NCBI GenBank assembly: GCA_963717155.1
Contig: OY970326.1
Location: 3,658,001 to 3,722,000, forward strand
Direction of reading: 5' to 3'
Source of the DNA: G963717155 sp963717155
GTDB lineage: Bacteria; Actinomycetota; Thermoleophilia; Gaiellales; JALYLC01
Length of the DNA: 64,000 nucleotides
Shown piece after piece: positions 44,020-52,903 of the stretch. The translations under genes were made by a program, and so were the position numbers. The notes under the pieces were generated by a model. That model saw only the letters and a program-made list of their open reading frames with translations, searched no databases and was not told the DNA's origin. Positions within the stretch are counted from its first letter, which is position 1. Every line of letters begins with the position of its first letter.

Positions 44020-46118
44020 TCAGGCACCGACCGGGGCGGGTCGCAGGGACTCTGGTTGTGCGAACTCGAGGTACGGGCCGAACTCCGACGCGGTGCACAT
44101 CCGACCCAGCTTGCGGTACTCGATCGCGACGCCGCGTACGAGATCGGCCATCGTCACGACCCGACCTGCGTCGGCTGCCAGGTACGCCGCACACAGGCAG
44201 ACGTTGCGGATGTTGCCTCCCGCGAGATCGAACGCGCGCGCGAGGAACTCGAGGTCGTCGTCGCCCGCGCGCGGGATCTCCGCCGGAAGGTTGATCTGCC
44301 AGAGACGCAGGCGATCGCCCTCGTCCGGGCGCGGGAAGTCGATCACGACGTCGATCCGGCGGGTGAACGCCTCGTCCACGTTCGCACGCATGTTGGTCGT
44401 CAGGATCGCGATGCCGTCGAACAGCTCCATGCGCTGCAGCAGGTACGCGACCTCGACGTTCGCATAGCGGTCGCGTGCGTCGGAGACCTCGGAGCGCTTG
44501 CCGAACAGCGCGTCGGCCTCGTCGAAGAGAAGCACGGCATTCATGCCCTCGGCATCGGAGAAGACGCGATCGAGGTTCTTCTCGGTCTCCCCGATGTACT
44601 TGTCGACGACGCTCGACAGATCGATCACGTACAGGTCGAGCCCGAGATCGGCGGCCACGACCTCGGCTGACATCGTCTTCCCCGTGCCCGAGTCGCCGGC
44701 GAACAGTCCGGTGATGCCACGGCCCTTCGACGAGCGGCTGCCGAGGCCCCACTCGTCGAGCACCCGCTCGCGGTGGCGTGCGCGAGCGGCGAGCTCGCGG
44801 AGCCCCGCGACCTGCTCGCCGGGCAGCACCAGATCGGCGAAGTCGACCACCGGCGAGACGCGGCGTGCGCACCGCTCGAGCTCGGACGCGTTCTGCGCCC
44901 GTGCGCCGGCTCGCAGGTCGGTCGCAGTCACGGGACCGCCGCGCAGCGCGGCCTGCTGCTGCGCGGCGAGCGCCGCACGGGCGATCTGCAGCGGGCCGAG
45001 GCGGAACTGGGTCGTCTCGGCTGCTGCGTCCAGGCCGTCGCTCGCGACCGCCGCGCGCGAGGCTCGCGCGCCACCACCCGGCGCGCTCCTCGGGCGAGGC
45101 GAGCCCGACGTCCACGAGCACCGGGACGCCGCGCGAGTGCGCAGGGTTCCAGGAGCAGGTGCCATGAAGCACCGTCGGCCAGCCGAGCTCGGCGAACGAG
45201 CGGACGGCCGGGGCGCCGCGTGCGACGAGCACGTCGAGCGGACCCGCGACGAGGCCCGCGCCGCGCAGCCGCGCCTCGCGGCCGGCACAACCTGCGATCG
45301 CTGCGACGTCGTCGTCGGGCGAGAGTCGGCGGAGATCGAGCACCACGGCCGGGGCCGACAGCTCGGCGAGCGCTGCGACCGCGAGACCGGTGGCCGAGCC
45401 GTCACGCGCCTCTCGCAGGTAGGCGAGCCGCGACCCGGCTCGCAGGGCTCCCGCGAGCGCTGCCGGGATCGCCTCCTGCTGCCGGGCCGGACTCGCCGAG
45501 CAGCGGCAGCAGAAGCTCGTCCGGACGGTCGTCACCGAGCAGGTACATGGTCACGCGATCGGGCACTCGAAGACCCCGCGTGAGGAACGGGCGCTCCGTC
45601 TCCTCGACCTCGACGAGCCCGGAGTCGACGAGCGGGGCACCCGCTTGCAGGCGGGCACGCGCGGTCGCTCCGGGCAGCGGCACGCCTGCAAGCTCCAGCG
45701 CGAGCCCGATGCTCGCGCGCCGGCGGCTGACGTCATCGTGCAGGTAGCCGTACAGCGACTCGAGCCGGGCGTCGAGATCGGGCGCGAGCGCCACCAGCAG
45801 CAGCTCGACGTCCGCAGGCACGAGCTCGAACGCGCGCTGGACGTGACGCAGGCGCACCCCGTGGCCCGCGGCCTCCGCCTCGTCGGCGCGCGCCTCGACG
45901 TCCGCGACGAAGGCGAGCGTCGCGTCGTCGGGAGGCTCCGGGCTCTCGCTGCGCCCGCGCAGGAGCCGGTCGACATCGGTCTCGCCCAGGTACAGACCGC
46001 GGAACCGGTCGTCGGGCGCCTCGTCCGACGCGCGACGCAGGGCGACGGCCTTGCGCACGCGCCGCTCGAGCACGGTCAGCCGGCCTCGCAGGTAGTCAAG
46101 GGAGGGATCGCCGGTCAC
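44020..46118 (-). CDS. eCIS AAA+ ATPase (Afp15-like; two apparent frameshifts)
   Basis: The GTG at 46116-46118 (MTGDPSLDYLRGRLTVLERR) overlaps the DUF4255 stop by four bases. Frames join at about 45480 (an extra C in GGCCCGG) and 45065, giving 698 aa. The N-terminal part is the eCIS-specific helical domain; the AAA core has Walker A AGDSGTGKTMSAEVVAADLG, Walker B AVLLFDEADALFGKRSEVSD, sensor-1 AILTTNMRANVDEAFTRRID and arginine finger. This ATPase is essential for assembly of the particle in other eCIS, possibly by helping sheath or cap placement. Confidence 0.92.
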
Positions 46119-46817
46119 CGCGCGTCACGCACCCGGAACGTGCGACCCGGCTGCGTCTCGGTCCCGGCGTGCACGACGTCCTCCGCTCTGGGCCGCTCGG
46201 GCTCGGCCATCGTCGCGCGCGCCGCGGCGGCGGCGCCGACCGTTCGGCTTTTCGCCCTCGACCGAGATGCGCGGCTCCTCGAGCACCGGCTTTCCCGCCT
46301 CGTACACGGCCTGCGAGTCGACCGGCGCCGTGATCACGAGGTCGAGCGATGGCTTCAGCTCGCCTCCGAGCGCAGTCCAGACGTCGGAGATCGCGCGGTC
46401 CTCGGGGGGCGGGAGGGCGACGGTGACCGGCATGTTCAGCGGCTGCTCGCTGAGCGACCCGGAGAGGATATCGCGCGGGAGCGCGTCGTATCGAAGCGCG
46501 CACGCGAGGATGGTCGAGAGCAGGCGATGCTCGTCCTCGGGGCGCTGCGTCCACGCCGTGACGAGGTAGGAGAGCTTGAACATGCGCGGCGGGCGGCGCC
46601 GGCCGACCACGATCCCGTGCTCGTCGTGGACGGGCTCGCGGGCGACGTTGCGTCGCAGGCGATCCTCGCGGATGTCGTAGAGGTAGAGGTCGAGCGTCGG
46701 CGCGCTCCGCCGGGCCGCCCAGTCTCGCGTGGGCGCCTCGAACGAGATCTCCACGCCGCTGCTCTCGAGCTCGCGCTCGACCAGCCGGCGCAGGGCTTCG
46801 TCGACCTCGTGGATCAC
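46115..46817 (-). CDS. eCIS tail cap protein, DUF4255/Pvc16 family (one apparent frameshift)
   Basis: MIHEVDEALRRLVERELESS, then TLDLYLYDIREDRLRRNVAR and RRPPRMFKLSYLVTAWTQRP, RLLSTILACALRYDALP, are the DUF4255 pattern. One base too many in the GC-rich stretch at about 46205-46240 hides the true end RPRAEDVVHAGTETQPGRTF then RVRDAR, which stops in a GTGA overlap with the ATPase start; corrected length 233 aa. The protein caps the tube/sheath end opposite the baseplate. Confidence 0.9.
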
Positions 46818-46908
46818 CTCGTGCCTACGCTAGTTGCTGCCGTCATCGGGCGCACGGCCGGCAGGGTGTCCGTCCGTGCAGATCTCGCTGCCCGGACGGG
46901 CAGGTGTG

Positions 46909-47535
46909 TCAGATGAGACCCTCGCGCAGGGCGAACGCCACGGCATGGGAGCGGTTGCGGAGGCCGAGGCGCGAGGTGACGTCGTGGATGACGTTCTTGA
47001 TCGTGCGCTCCGAGTAGCTGAGCCGCCGGGCGATCTCGCCCGTCTCGAGCCCCTCGGCGACAAGCTTCAACACCGCCGCCTCGCGCTCGGAGAGGCCCGA
47101 GAGCGCGATGCCGCGCGGGTCGAGCACCTGGCGCTTGAGCCGACCGACCTGGTCGAGCAGGCGTGCGAGCAGGTCGCCGGGAACGCTGCCGTCGCCGGCA
47201 GCGGCGGCGCGCACCGCGCCCTCGAGCGCGAGCGCCGTCGCCTCGCCGCGCCGCAGCAGCGCACACGCTCCGGCCTCCACCGCGGCCAGGAGCCCGGCGT
47301 CGTCGAGGCGTGTCGCAACCACGACCACGCGGGGGCCGTCGGGCCGCTGCAACGCGCGCACGACCCGCGACGCGTCGCCATCGACCTCGTCCACGACGAC
47401 CACGGCGACCTCGGCCGCATCAGGATCGGCGCGTCCGACCACCCGCAGGCTCGGGCAGGTGGCGAGCTGGGACGCGACGCCCGCCTCGAGGATCGGGTCG
47501 GCTGCGTACACGAACACGGACGTGCGCTCGGCCAT
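46909..47535 (-). CDS. LuxR-type regulator heading the eCIS operon
   Basis: The 208-aa protein has a receiver-like N-terminus (VFVYAADPILEAGVASQLAT; possible acceptor Asp49 in VVVVDEVDG), in which the usual acidic pair is replaced by a single Asp, so phosphorylation is doubtful. The LuxR domain reads LSEREAAVLKLVAEGLETGE, RRLSYSERTIKNVIHDVTSR. No kinase gene is next to it. Similar orphan regulators sit at the head of actinobacterial eCIS operons. It is divergent from the gene at 47636; the 100-nt gap has a tandem 11-nt repeat. Confidence 0.9.
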   Translation of the reverse strand: MAERTSVFVYAADPILEAGVASQLATCPSLRVVGRADPDAAEVAVVVVDEVDGDASRVVRALQRPDGPRVVVVATRLDDAGLLAAVEAGACALLRRGEATALALEGAVRAAAAGDGSVPGDLLARLLDQVGRLKRQVLDPRGIALSGLSEREAAVLKLVAEGLETGEIARRLSYSERTIKNVIHDVTSRLGLRNRSHAVAFALREGLI

Positions 47536-47565
47536 CCCGGGAGCGTGACGGGGCTGACTCCACCG

Positions 47566-47587
47566 GCGCTCAACGTGCGCTCAACGT
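47566..47587. promoter_or_regulatory. Tandem 11-nt repeat in the eCIS divergent promoter
   Basis: GCGCTCAACGT occurs twice head-to-tail without a gap in the 100-nt region between the LuxR regulator and the plus-strand block. Direct repeats spaced by one helical turn are a common way for a regulator to bind cooperatively. TATCCT (47622-47627) lies eight bases before the ATG at 47636 and is a -10 candidate for a leaderless plus-strand transcript. Confidence 0.5.
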
Positions 47588-47635
47588 GTTCCGAGCGGTA
47601 TCGCACGCCTTGTGACCTGACTATCCTCAACACAG

Positions 47636-48907
47636 ATGGGTGCCGCCGCCTCCCTCGAGCCTCACGCTCTCGACGTCGACCCGGGCGGCGTGGCGACCTG
47701 CCAGATCACGGTCCGGAACACCGGAAGCGTGGTCGACGAGTTCGCGTTCTCGGTGCTCGGACCCGCAGGCGCATGGGCCGAGCTGGACCCGCCGAGCCTG
47801 TCGCTGTTCCCGGGCGCGGAGGGCACGGCGACGGTGCGGTTCCGCCCGCCGCGCGACGCCACGACGCAGTCGGGGCGCATCCCGTTCGGCCTGCGCGTCG
47901 CCTCGCGCGAGGACCCGCGGGGCTCGGTCGTCGAGGAGGGCACCGTCACCGTCTCGGCGTACGGCGCGACCACCGCCGAGCTGCTGCCGCGCACCGCACG
48001 AGGCCGCCGGGGCGCGCGCTACGAGATCGCGGTCGACAACCGGGGGAACGCGGAGCGAACGTTCGCCTTCATACCGGCGGACCCGGCGGAGGCGCTCGGG
48101 TTCACGCTCGACCCGCCCCAGCTCGTCGTGCCGCCCGGCAGCGCTGCGTTCGTGAAGCTGCGCGTGCGCTCGCGCTCGTCGTTCATGCGCGGACAGCCGA
48201 AGACGATGCCGTTCACCGTCGCGGTGCAGCCCGAGGGCGATGCCCCGGTCGCGCTCGACGGGTCGTTCCTGCAGGAGGCGCTGCTGCCGAAGTGGCTGCT
48301 CCCGGCGCTGCTCGCACTGGCTGCCCTCGCGCTGATCTGGTTCTTCCTGCTCAAGCCCGCGGTCCAGACCACGGCGCGCGATGCGGTTGCGCAGCCGGTC
48401 GCGCAGGCGAACAAGAACGCCGCCCAGGCGCAGCAGAGCGCAGACGCCGCCTCGCAGAAGGCGGATCAGGCTGCGGCCGCGGCCGCGGGGAAGCCGCCGC
48501 CGACGACGGCCACGCCGACGACCACGAAGAAGAAGGCGACGAGTGGAAGCGCGAGCTCCGCCGCCAACGCGCTCGGGTCGCCGGTCGAGGGCCGGCTCGC
48601 CGTGCAGTGTCCCCCGACCTGCTCGTCTGCGGTGAAGGCCGCGTCCCAGCAGACGCTGTCGGTCACCGACCTCATCCTGCAGAACCCCGAGGGGGACTCC
48701 GGCACGCTCACCATCGCAGTGGACGGGAAAACCGCGCTCGTGTCACGGCTCGATAACTTCCGCGACCTCGACTACCACTTCATCGCACCGCTCACCTTGA
48801 GCCCCGGAGACTCGATGACGATCACGGTCGCGTGCCAGAACAAGGGCAAGAAGGCCTGCACCGACGCCGTGTTCTACTCCGGGTTCGGCAAGCGGAGCAA
48901 GAAGTAG
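47636..48907 (+). CDS. Membrane protein with Ig-like cytoplasmic domains, eCIS-adjacent
   Basis: The 423-aa protein has two Ig-like beta-sandwich repeats (SLEPHALDVDPGGVATCQIT, TVRNTGSVVDEFAFSVLGPA; second repeat RGARYEIAVDNRGNAERTFA) of the COG1470 type, a membrane helix (PALLALAALALIWFFLLKPA, about 218-240), an Ala/Gln/Lys coiled stretch with Thr/Pro linker, and an external C-terminal beta domain with three cysteines (QCPPTCSSAV, VACQNKGKKACTDAVFYSGF). No signal peptide precedes the first domain. Proteins like this are often next to actinobacterial eCIS genes; a role at the membrane contact site is inferred. Confidence 0.72.
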   Translation: MGAAASLEPHALDVDPGGVATCQITVRNTGSVVDEFAFSVLGPAGAWAELDPPSLSLFPGAEGTATVRFRPPRDATTQSGRIPFGLRVASREDPRGSVVEEGTVTVSAYGATTAELLPRTARGRRGARYEIAVDNRGNAERTFAFIPADPAEALGFTLDPPQLVVPPGSAAFVKLRVRSRSSFMRGQPKTMPFTVAVQPEGDAPVALDGSFLQEALLPKWLLPALLALAALALIWFFLLKPAVQTTARDAVAQPVAQANKNAAQAQQSADAASQKADQAAAAAAGKPPPTTATPTTTKKKATSGSASSAANALGSPVEGRLAVQCPPTCSSAVKAASQQTLSVTDLILQNPEGDSGTLTIAVDGKTALVSRLDNFRDLDYHFIAPLTLSPGDSMTITVACQNKGKKACTDAVFYSGFGKRSKK

Positions 48908-48909
48908 CC

Positions 48910-50379
48910 GTGCGGCGGCGGCGCAAGCCGCTTGCGGTAGTCGCGGCGGGCTGCTTCGTCGCGACGATCCTGCTCGCGCTGTTCGCGTTCCCGGCGGCGC
49001 CGGCGACTGCGACCAGCTTCGTACCGATGCAGGTGACCCCGTCGTGCGGGGCGCTCTCGTCGACGACGGGGTACTCGGTGCACCTGAACGCCACGAACCT
49101 GTCTCCAGGAACGAACACGCTGTACATCGGAGAGCAGGGCCCGAACCACGACAGCACGACCACCGTCGGGACGCTGACCGTGCCGGACGACGGCACGCTC
49201 GACCAGACGGTCACGCTGCCGGCCCAGTCCACGGCCGCTCCATACGAGGTGTACGTCACGAGCGCTCGCCTCCGCGGTGCGTACGGCGTCTTCAGCGTCC
49301 CGTGCCCGACCCTGAGCGTGCAGCCGACATGCGGCCCTGCTGACGACGGGAGCGGCGCCCACTACGCGCTGACGGTCTCGGGCGCGAACTACGGGCCCCC
49401 GCCGCCGGTGCCGAACGCTGGACCGCCTCCGACGTACCCGCTCGGCGGCGCCTTCTTCCCGGTGCACATCGAGCTCGACGGGACGGAGGTGCCGGGAAGC
49501 CCGGCAAAGGTGAACCCGGACGGGACGTTCTCGGTCCTCGTCACACCTGCCCGTGCCAAGCCCGGCACGCACACGTTCCACGCGTACCAGACCAACGCCG
49601 ACGGAAACGGGCGGCCGGCGAAGGTCTCGTTCCGCGATGTGACGACGACGTTCACGGTGCCGTGCCCGACGACGCAGACCACGCCGACGACGCCGAGCAC
49701 GCCGACCACGGCCCCCACGACGGCACCGACGACGGCGCCCACGACCCAGACCAGGCCCAAGACCTCGACGACGACGACGACCACCACGACGACAACGACG
49801 CAGCCCACCGGAACGGCGACCCTCGGCATCGCGCCGACCTGCCTCGACAGCAGCGCGACAGGCACGTCACGCGTGCAGCTGACCGGTGCCGGCTTCGCGC
49901 CCGGCGCGCTGGAGGTGCTGGTCGACGGGAGCGTCGCGACCAGGGCGTCCGCGAGCGGTGCGGGCGGGTTCACGGCCGAGGTCGAGGTCACGGCAGGCAG
50001 CGCCGACCATGCGATCGAGGCGCGGCAGGGGTCGCGGCGTGCCGATGCGACGCTTCGCGTGCCGTGCGCGTCGCACCCGACCCTGCGCGTGTCGCCGGCG
50101 CTCGGCCCACCGGGCTTCGTGACGCAGGCCAGCGGCTCGGGCTTCCCGCCGAACGTGCTCGTCAAGCTCTCCTGGGTCCCCGGCATCGGAACGTGGACCG
50201 TGCGCACCGACGGATCCGGCGACTTCCAGATCTCGGTACTGGTGTTCCCGCTCGATCAGACCGGTGAGCGGGCCCTCCGGGCGACTCCCGTCGACAAGGG
50301 CCGGTTCACGAAGGTGGATGCCCCGTTCCTGTGCGTCCCGGGCAGCGTGCAGCCTCGGAGCTTCGAGGTGCGCCGCTGA
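48910..50379 (+). CDS. Secreted Cys-containing Ig/TIG-like repeat protein
   Basis: The GTG at 48910, two bases after the previous stop, gives 489 aa with a signal peptide (LAVVAAGCFVATILLALFAF, cut after ATA). Three or four repeats begin with a P-x-C motif (MQVTPSCGALSSTTGYSVHL, LSVQPTCGPADDGSGAHYAL, LGIAPTCLDSSATGTSRVQL, VSPALGPPGFVTQASGSGFP) and show TIG-like GxGFxP patterns. A Thr/Pro-rich linker of about 50 residues separates them. It is probably exported and wall-associated; no sorting signal is seen. The stop overlaps the next ATG by one base. Confidence 0.75.
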   Translation: MRRRRKPLAVVAAGCFVATILLALFAFPAAPATATSFVPMQVTPSCGALSSTTGYSVHLNATNLSPGTNTLYIGEQGPNHDSTTTVGTLTVPDDGTLDQTVTLPAQSTAAPYEVYVTSARLRGAYGVFSVPCPTLSVQPTCGPADDGSGAHYALTVSGANYGPPPPVPNAGPPPTYPLGGAFFPVHIELDGTEVPGSPAKVNPDGTFSVLVTPARAKPGTHTFHAYQTNADGNGRPAKVSFRDVTTTFTVPCPTTQTTPTTPSTPTTAPTTAPTTAPTTQTRPKTSTTTTTTTTTTTQPTGTATLGIAPTCLDSSATGTSRVQLTGAGFAPGALEVLVDGSVATRASASGAGGFTAEVEVTAGSADHAIEARQGSRRADATLRVPCASHPTLRVSPALGPPGFVTQASGSGFPPNVLVKLSWVPGIGTWTVRTDGSGDFQISVLVFPLDQTGERALRATPVDKGRFTKVDAPFLCVPGSVQPRSFEVRR

Positions 50380-52895
50380 TGGCGCGCGTCTGCCCGGCGT
50401 GCGGACACGAGAATGCCGACGAGGCGGACTTCTGCGGTAGTTGCGGCGGTTTCCTGCGCTGGGATCCGACGCGCGCGACACCGGCGGTGACACCCGAGGA
50501 GCCGGCTCCCGAGCCGGAGCCCGCGCCTGAGCCTGTCCCGGAGCCGGAGCCCATTGCCGGGCCCGAGCCCGAGCCGGTTCGCGTGCCGGAGCCGGTGGCG
50601 GAGGCGACGCCCGCCGAGCCCGGAGGCACGCCGTGCCCGTCGTGCGGCACGAACATCCCGCTCGATCGCCACTTCTGTCCGTCGTGCGGCACCTACGTGA
50701 CCCGCTCCGCTCAGGCGGTCGCGCCACTCCCCGCGCCCGAGCCGGTCACCGAACCACCACCGGAACCCGATCCCGAGCCCGTCCCCGAGCCCGAACCGGA
50801 ACCCCGGCCCGCACCGATACCCCAGCCGCCCCAACCCGAGCCGGCGCTCGAACCCGAGCCTGCCCCCGAGCCTTTGCCGGAGCCAGCACCGGTACCCGCG
50901 CCCGGCCCGCCGCCGGACATCCCGGTGCTCACGGGTGAGCTGCGTCCGACCCTGGCCGTCGGCCAACGGAGCGCCCAGCTCGCGCTGATGGTGCGCAGCT
51001 CGGCGAGCGACACGATCATGGTCGACGTGCGCGGAGCCGATGCGCGCGGCGCCTGCCGGGTCGATGTCGAGACACCGAGCTTCCCGGCCTCTCCCGGTCG
51101 GCGCGCGGGCACCGCGCTGACCGTGCACGCGCTGCGCCCCCGGCTGCTCGGCCGCGCCGTCGACCACCGCATCGAGATCGTCGCCACGCCACGCCTGCCG
51201 GGCGCACGCGCGGAGCGATTCGAGGCGGTGTTCCGCCAGACGCCGCGCGTGCCGCTCTGGGCCGCGGCGCTGCCGATCCTGCCCGTGATCGCGATCGTCT
51301 TCCTGCTCACACAGGGCGGCGGCTCGAATCCGGCGCCGCTTCCGCGAGTCGCAGTTCCCGACGTGCAGGGCAGCAGGACGCTCGCGATCGCCGCCGGCCG
51401 CCTGCGCAAGGTCGGGCTGGCGATGGGCGAGATCCACCGTCTGCGGCGAAGCGGCCCGCGACCGGGCAGCGTGATCGCGCAGTCGCCGGGCGCAGGGACG
51501 CAGGTCGCCCCGGGTACGGCGATCGCCCTGACGCTCGCGGTCGGACGTGCGGGACGGCTCGTTCCCACGATCGTCGGGCTGACGGTCGATCGCGCGGTCG
51601 CGAAGCTCCGCGCTGCCGGACTCCAGCTCGGGCAGATCACCGCGCACGGCTCGGCGGGCACCCCGATCGCCCGCCAGGTGCCGCTCGCGGGAACGCGGGC
51701 GCCACGCGGAAGCGCAGTGGCCGTGTCGCTGACCCCACCGCTGACCGTCACGACCTCGACCTCGACCTCGACGTCCACGGCCACCGGCACGAGCACGACC
51801 GCGACGGTGCCGGCGCTGGTCGCCGTGCCCGAGGTCACGGGCCTCAAGCTCGGCGACGCCATCAACGCGCTCGGCAGCGCCGGGCTGCGACCGCATGAGC
51901 TGCCGCAGATCAGCTCGGATGTGCCGGCGGGATCGCTCATCGGACAGGAGCCGAAGGCACGGGTGAAGCTGAAGCCCGGCTCGACCGTGACGCTGCTCGT
52001 GTCGGCGGGCATGCCGGACATCGCCTACGACAAGGACGGCCACGTGTTCATCGCGGGTGGGCTCACCGGCTCCCCGGTGCACGCCGCAGCCCGTGGCAGC
52101 CAGCAGGACGAGCAGCCGGCCTGGAACCCGACCGGCACGCTCATCGCGTTCCGCCGGGGCGACGCCGATCACGGGCGCATCTGGGTGGCGACTGCCGGCA
52201 AGCCGGCGACGGCGCATCCGCTGACGGCATCCGGCTTCGACGACCGGCGGCCGGCGTTCTCGCCGAATGGCAAGGTCATCGCGTTCGTGCGGGGGGCCAG
52301 CCGTACCGCCGAGCACGACCTGTGCCTCGTGCGACTCGCGAACCCGAAGGACGCATCGTGCGTGCGCGACGCGAAGCTCGACGTCAGCCGGCCCGCCTGG
52401 TCGCCCAGCGGCAACCTCATCGCGCTCGTCGCAGGGCCCGCGGTCCGGACCACGACGGCGCAGCCGATCGAGCTCGAGCTCCTGCAGAGCAAGCATCCGT
52501 CGTCTCCGAACGCCTCGACCTGGCGCTCGCTCGGGCTCGTGACGAAGGGCCTGCACGGCAAGCGCGCGACCGATGCGGTCTGGTCGGCGGCGTTCCGGCC
52601 CGATGGCAAGCGCCTGGCCGTCAGCGCGAACTGGGGCTCCGACTACTTCCACCTGTTCCTGCTGCCCGTGCACGGCACCAGGGTCGGCAAGCCGGTATCG
52701 CTCCCGCGGATCGAGTCGTGCGAGCTGGCATGGCGGCCCGACGGGCTGGAGCTCGCGATCGTGCAGCGTGACGCGACCTGCTCGCAGTTCGGGACGATCG
52801 TGCGGGTCGAGGTCGCACATCCGGGCCGGCGCTCCGTGCTGACGAAGCTCGGCGCGTCGAACCCGGCCTGGGACCCGGCCACGCCGGGCGGGTAG
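50379..52895 (+). CDS. Zinc-ribbon/PASTA/TolB-propeller membrane protein
   Basis: ATG 50379 (TGATG overlap) gives 838 aa. Order: zinc ribbon CPACGHENADEADFCGSCG (5-23), Pro/Glu-rich linker, second ribbon CPSCGTNIPLDRHFCPSCG, Pro/Glu linker, an Ig-like domain of the COG1470 type (LAVGQRSAQLALMVRSSASD), one membrane helix (LPILPVIAIVFLLTQGG, about 305-322), three PASTA-like domains (e.g. VPDVQGSRTLAIAAGRLRKV, VPEVTGLKLGDAINALGSAG) and a C-terminal TolB/WD40-like propeller (DEQPAWNPTGTLIAFRRGDA). PASTA domains bind muropeptides or beta-lactams, so the outer part probably contacts the cell wall. The ribbon module matches the CisA-like protein at 28472. Confidence 0.85.
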   Translation: MARVCPACGHENADEADFCGSCGGFLRWDPTRATPAVTPEEPAPEPEPAPEPVPEPEPIAGPEPEPVRVPEPVAEATPAEPGGTPCPSCGTNIPLDRHFCPSCGTYVTRSAQAVAPLPAPEPVTEPPPEPDPEPVPEPEPEPRPAPIPQPPQPEPALEPEPAPEPLPEPAPVPAPGPPPDIPVLTGELRPTLAVGQRSAQLALMVRSSASDTIMVDVRGADARGACRVDVETPSFPASPGRRAGTALTVHALRPRLLGRAVDHRIEIVATPRLPGARAERFEAVFRQTPRVPLWAAALPILPVIAIVFLLTQGGGSNPAPLPRVAVPDVQGSRTLAIAAGRLRKVGLAMGEIHRLRRSGPRPGSVIAQSPGAGTQVAPGTAIALTLAVGRAGRLVPTIVGLTVDRAVAKLRAAGLQLGQITAHGSAGTPIARQVPLAGTRAPRGSAVAVSLTPPLTVTTSTSTSTSTATGTSTTATVPALVAVPEVTGLKLGDAINALGSAGLRPHELPQISSDVPAGSLIGQEPKARVKLKPGSTVTLLVSAGMPDIAYDKDGHVFIAGGLTGSPVHAAARGSQQDEQPAWNPTGTLIAFRRGDADHGRIWVATAGKPATAHPLTASGFDDRRPAFSPNGKVIAFVRGASRTAEHDLCLVRLANPKDASCVRDAKLDVSRPAWSPSGNLIALVAGPAVRTTTAQPIELELLQSKHPSSPNASTWRSLGLVTKGLHGKRATDAVWSAAFRPDGKRLAVSANWGSDYFHLFLLPVHGTRVGKPVSLPRIESCELAWRPDGLELAIVQRDATCSQFGTIVRVEVAHPGRRSVLTKLGASNPAWDPATPGG

Positions 52896-52903
52896 CGCAG
52901 GCG

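Noticed and set aside
46125..46240. Arg-rich C-terminus of the DUF4255 protein as a nucleic-acid-binding tail
   Set aside because: A one-base correction gives a normal family-type end (RTFRVRDAR) and a GTGA overlap with the ATPase gene.
48910..50379. Cell-wall sorting (LPxTG) signal in the secreted Ig-like protein
   Set aside because: No LPxTG-like motif followed by a hydrophobic segment is present at the C-terminus.
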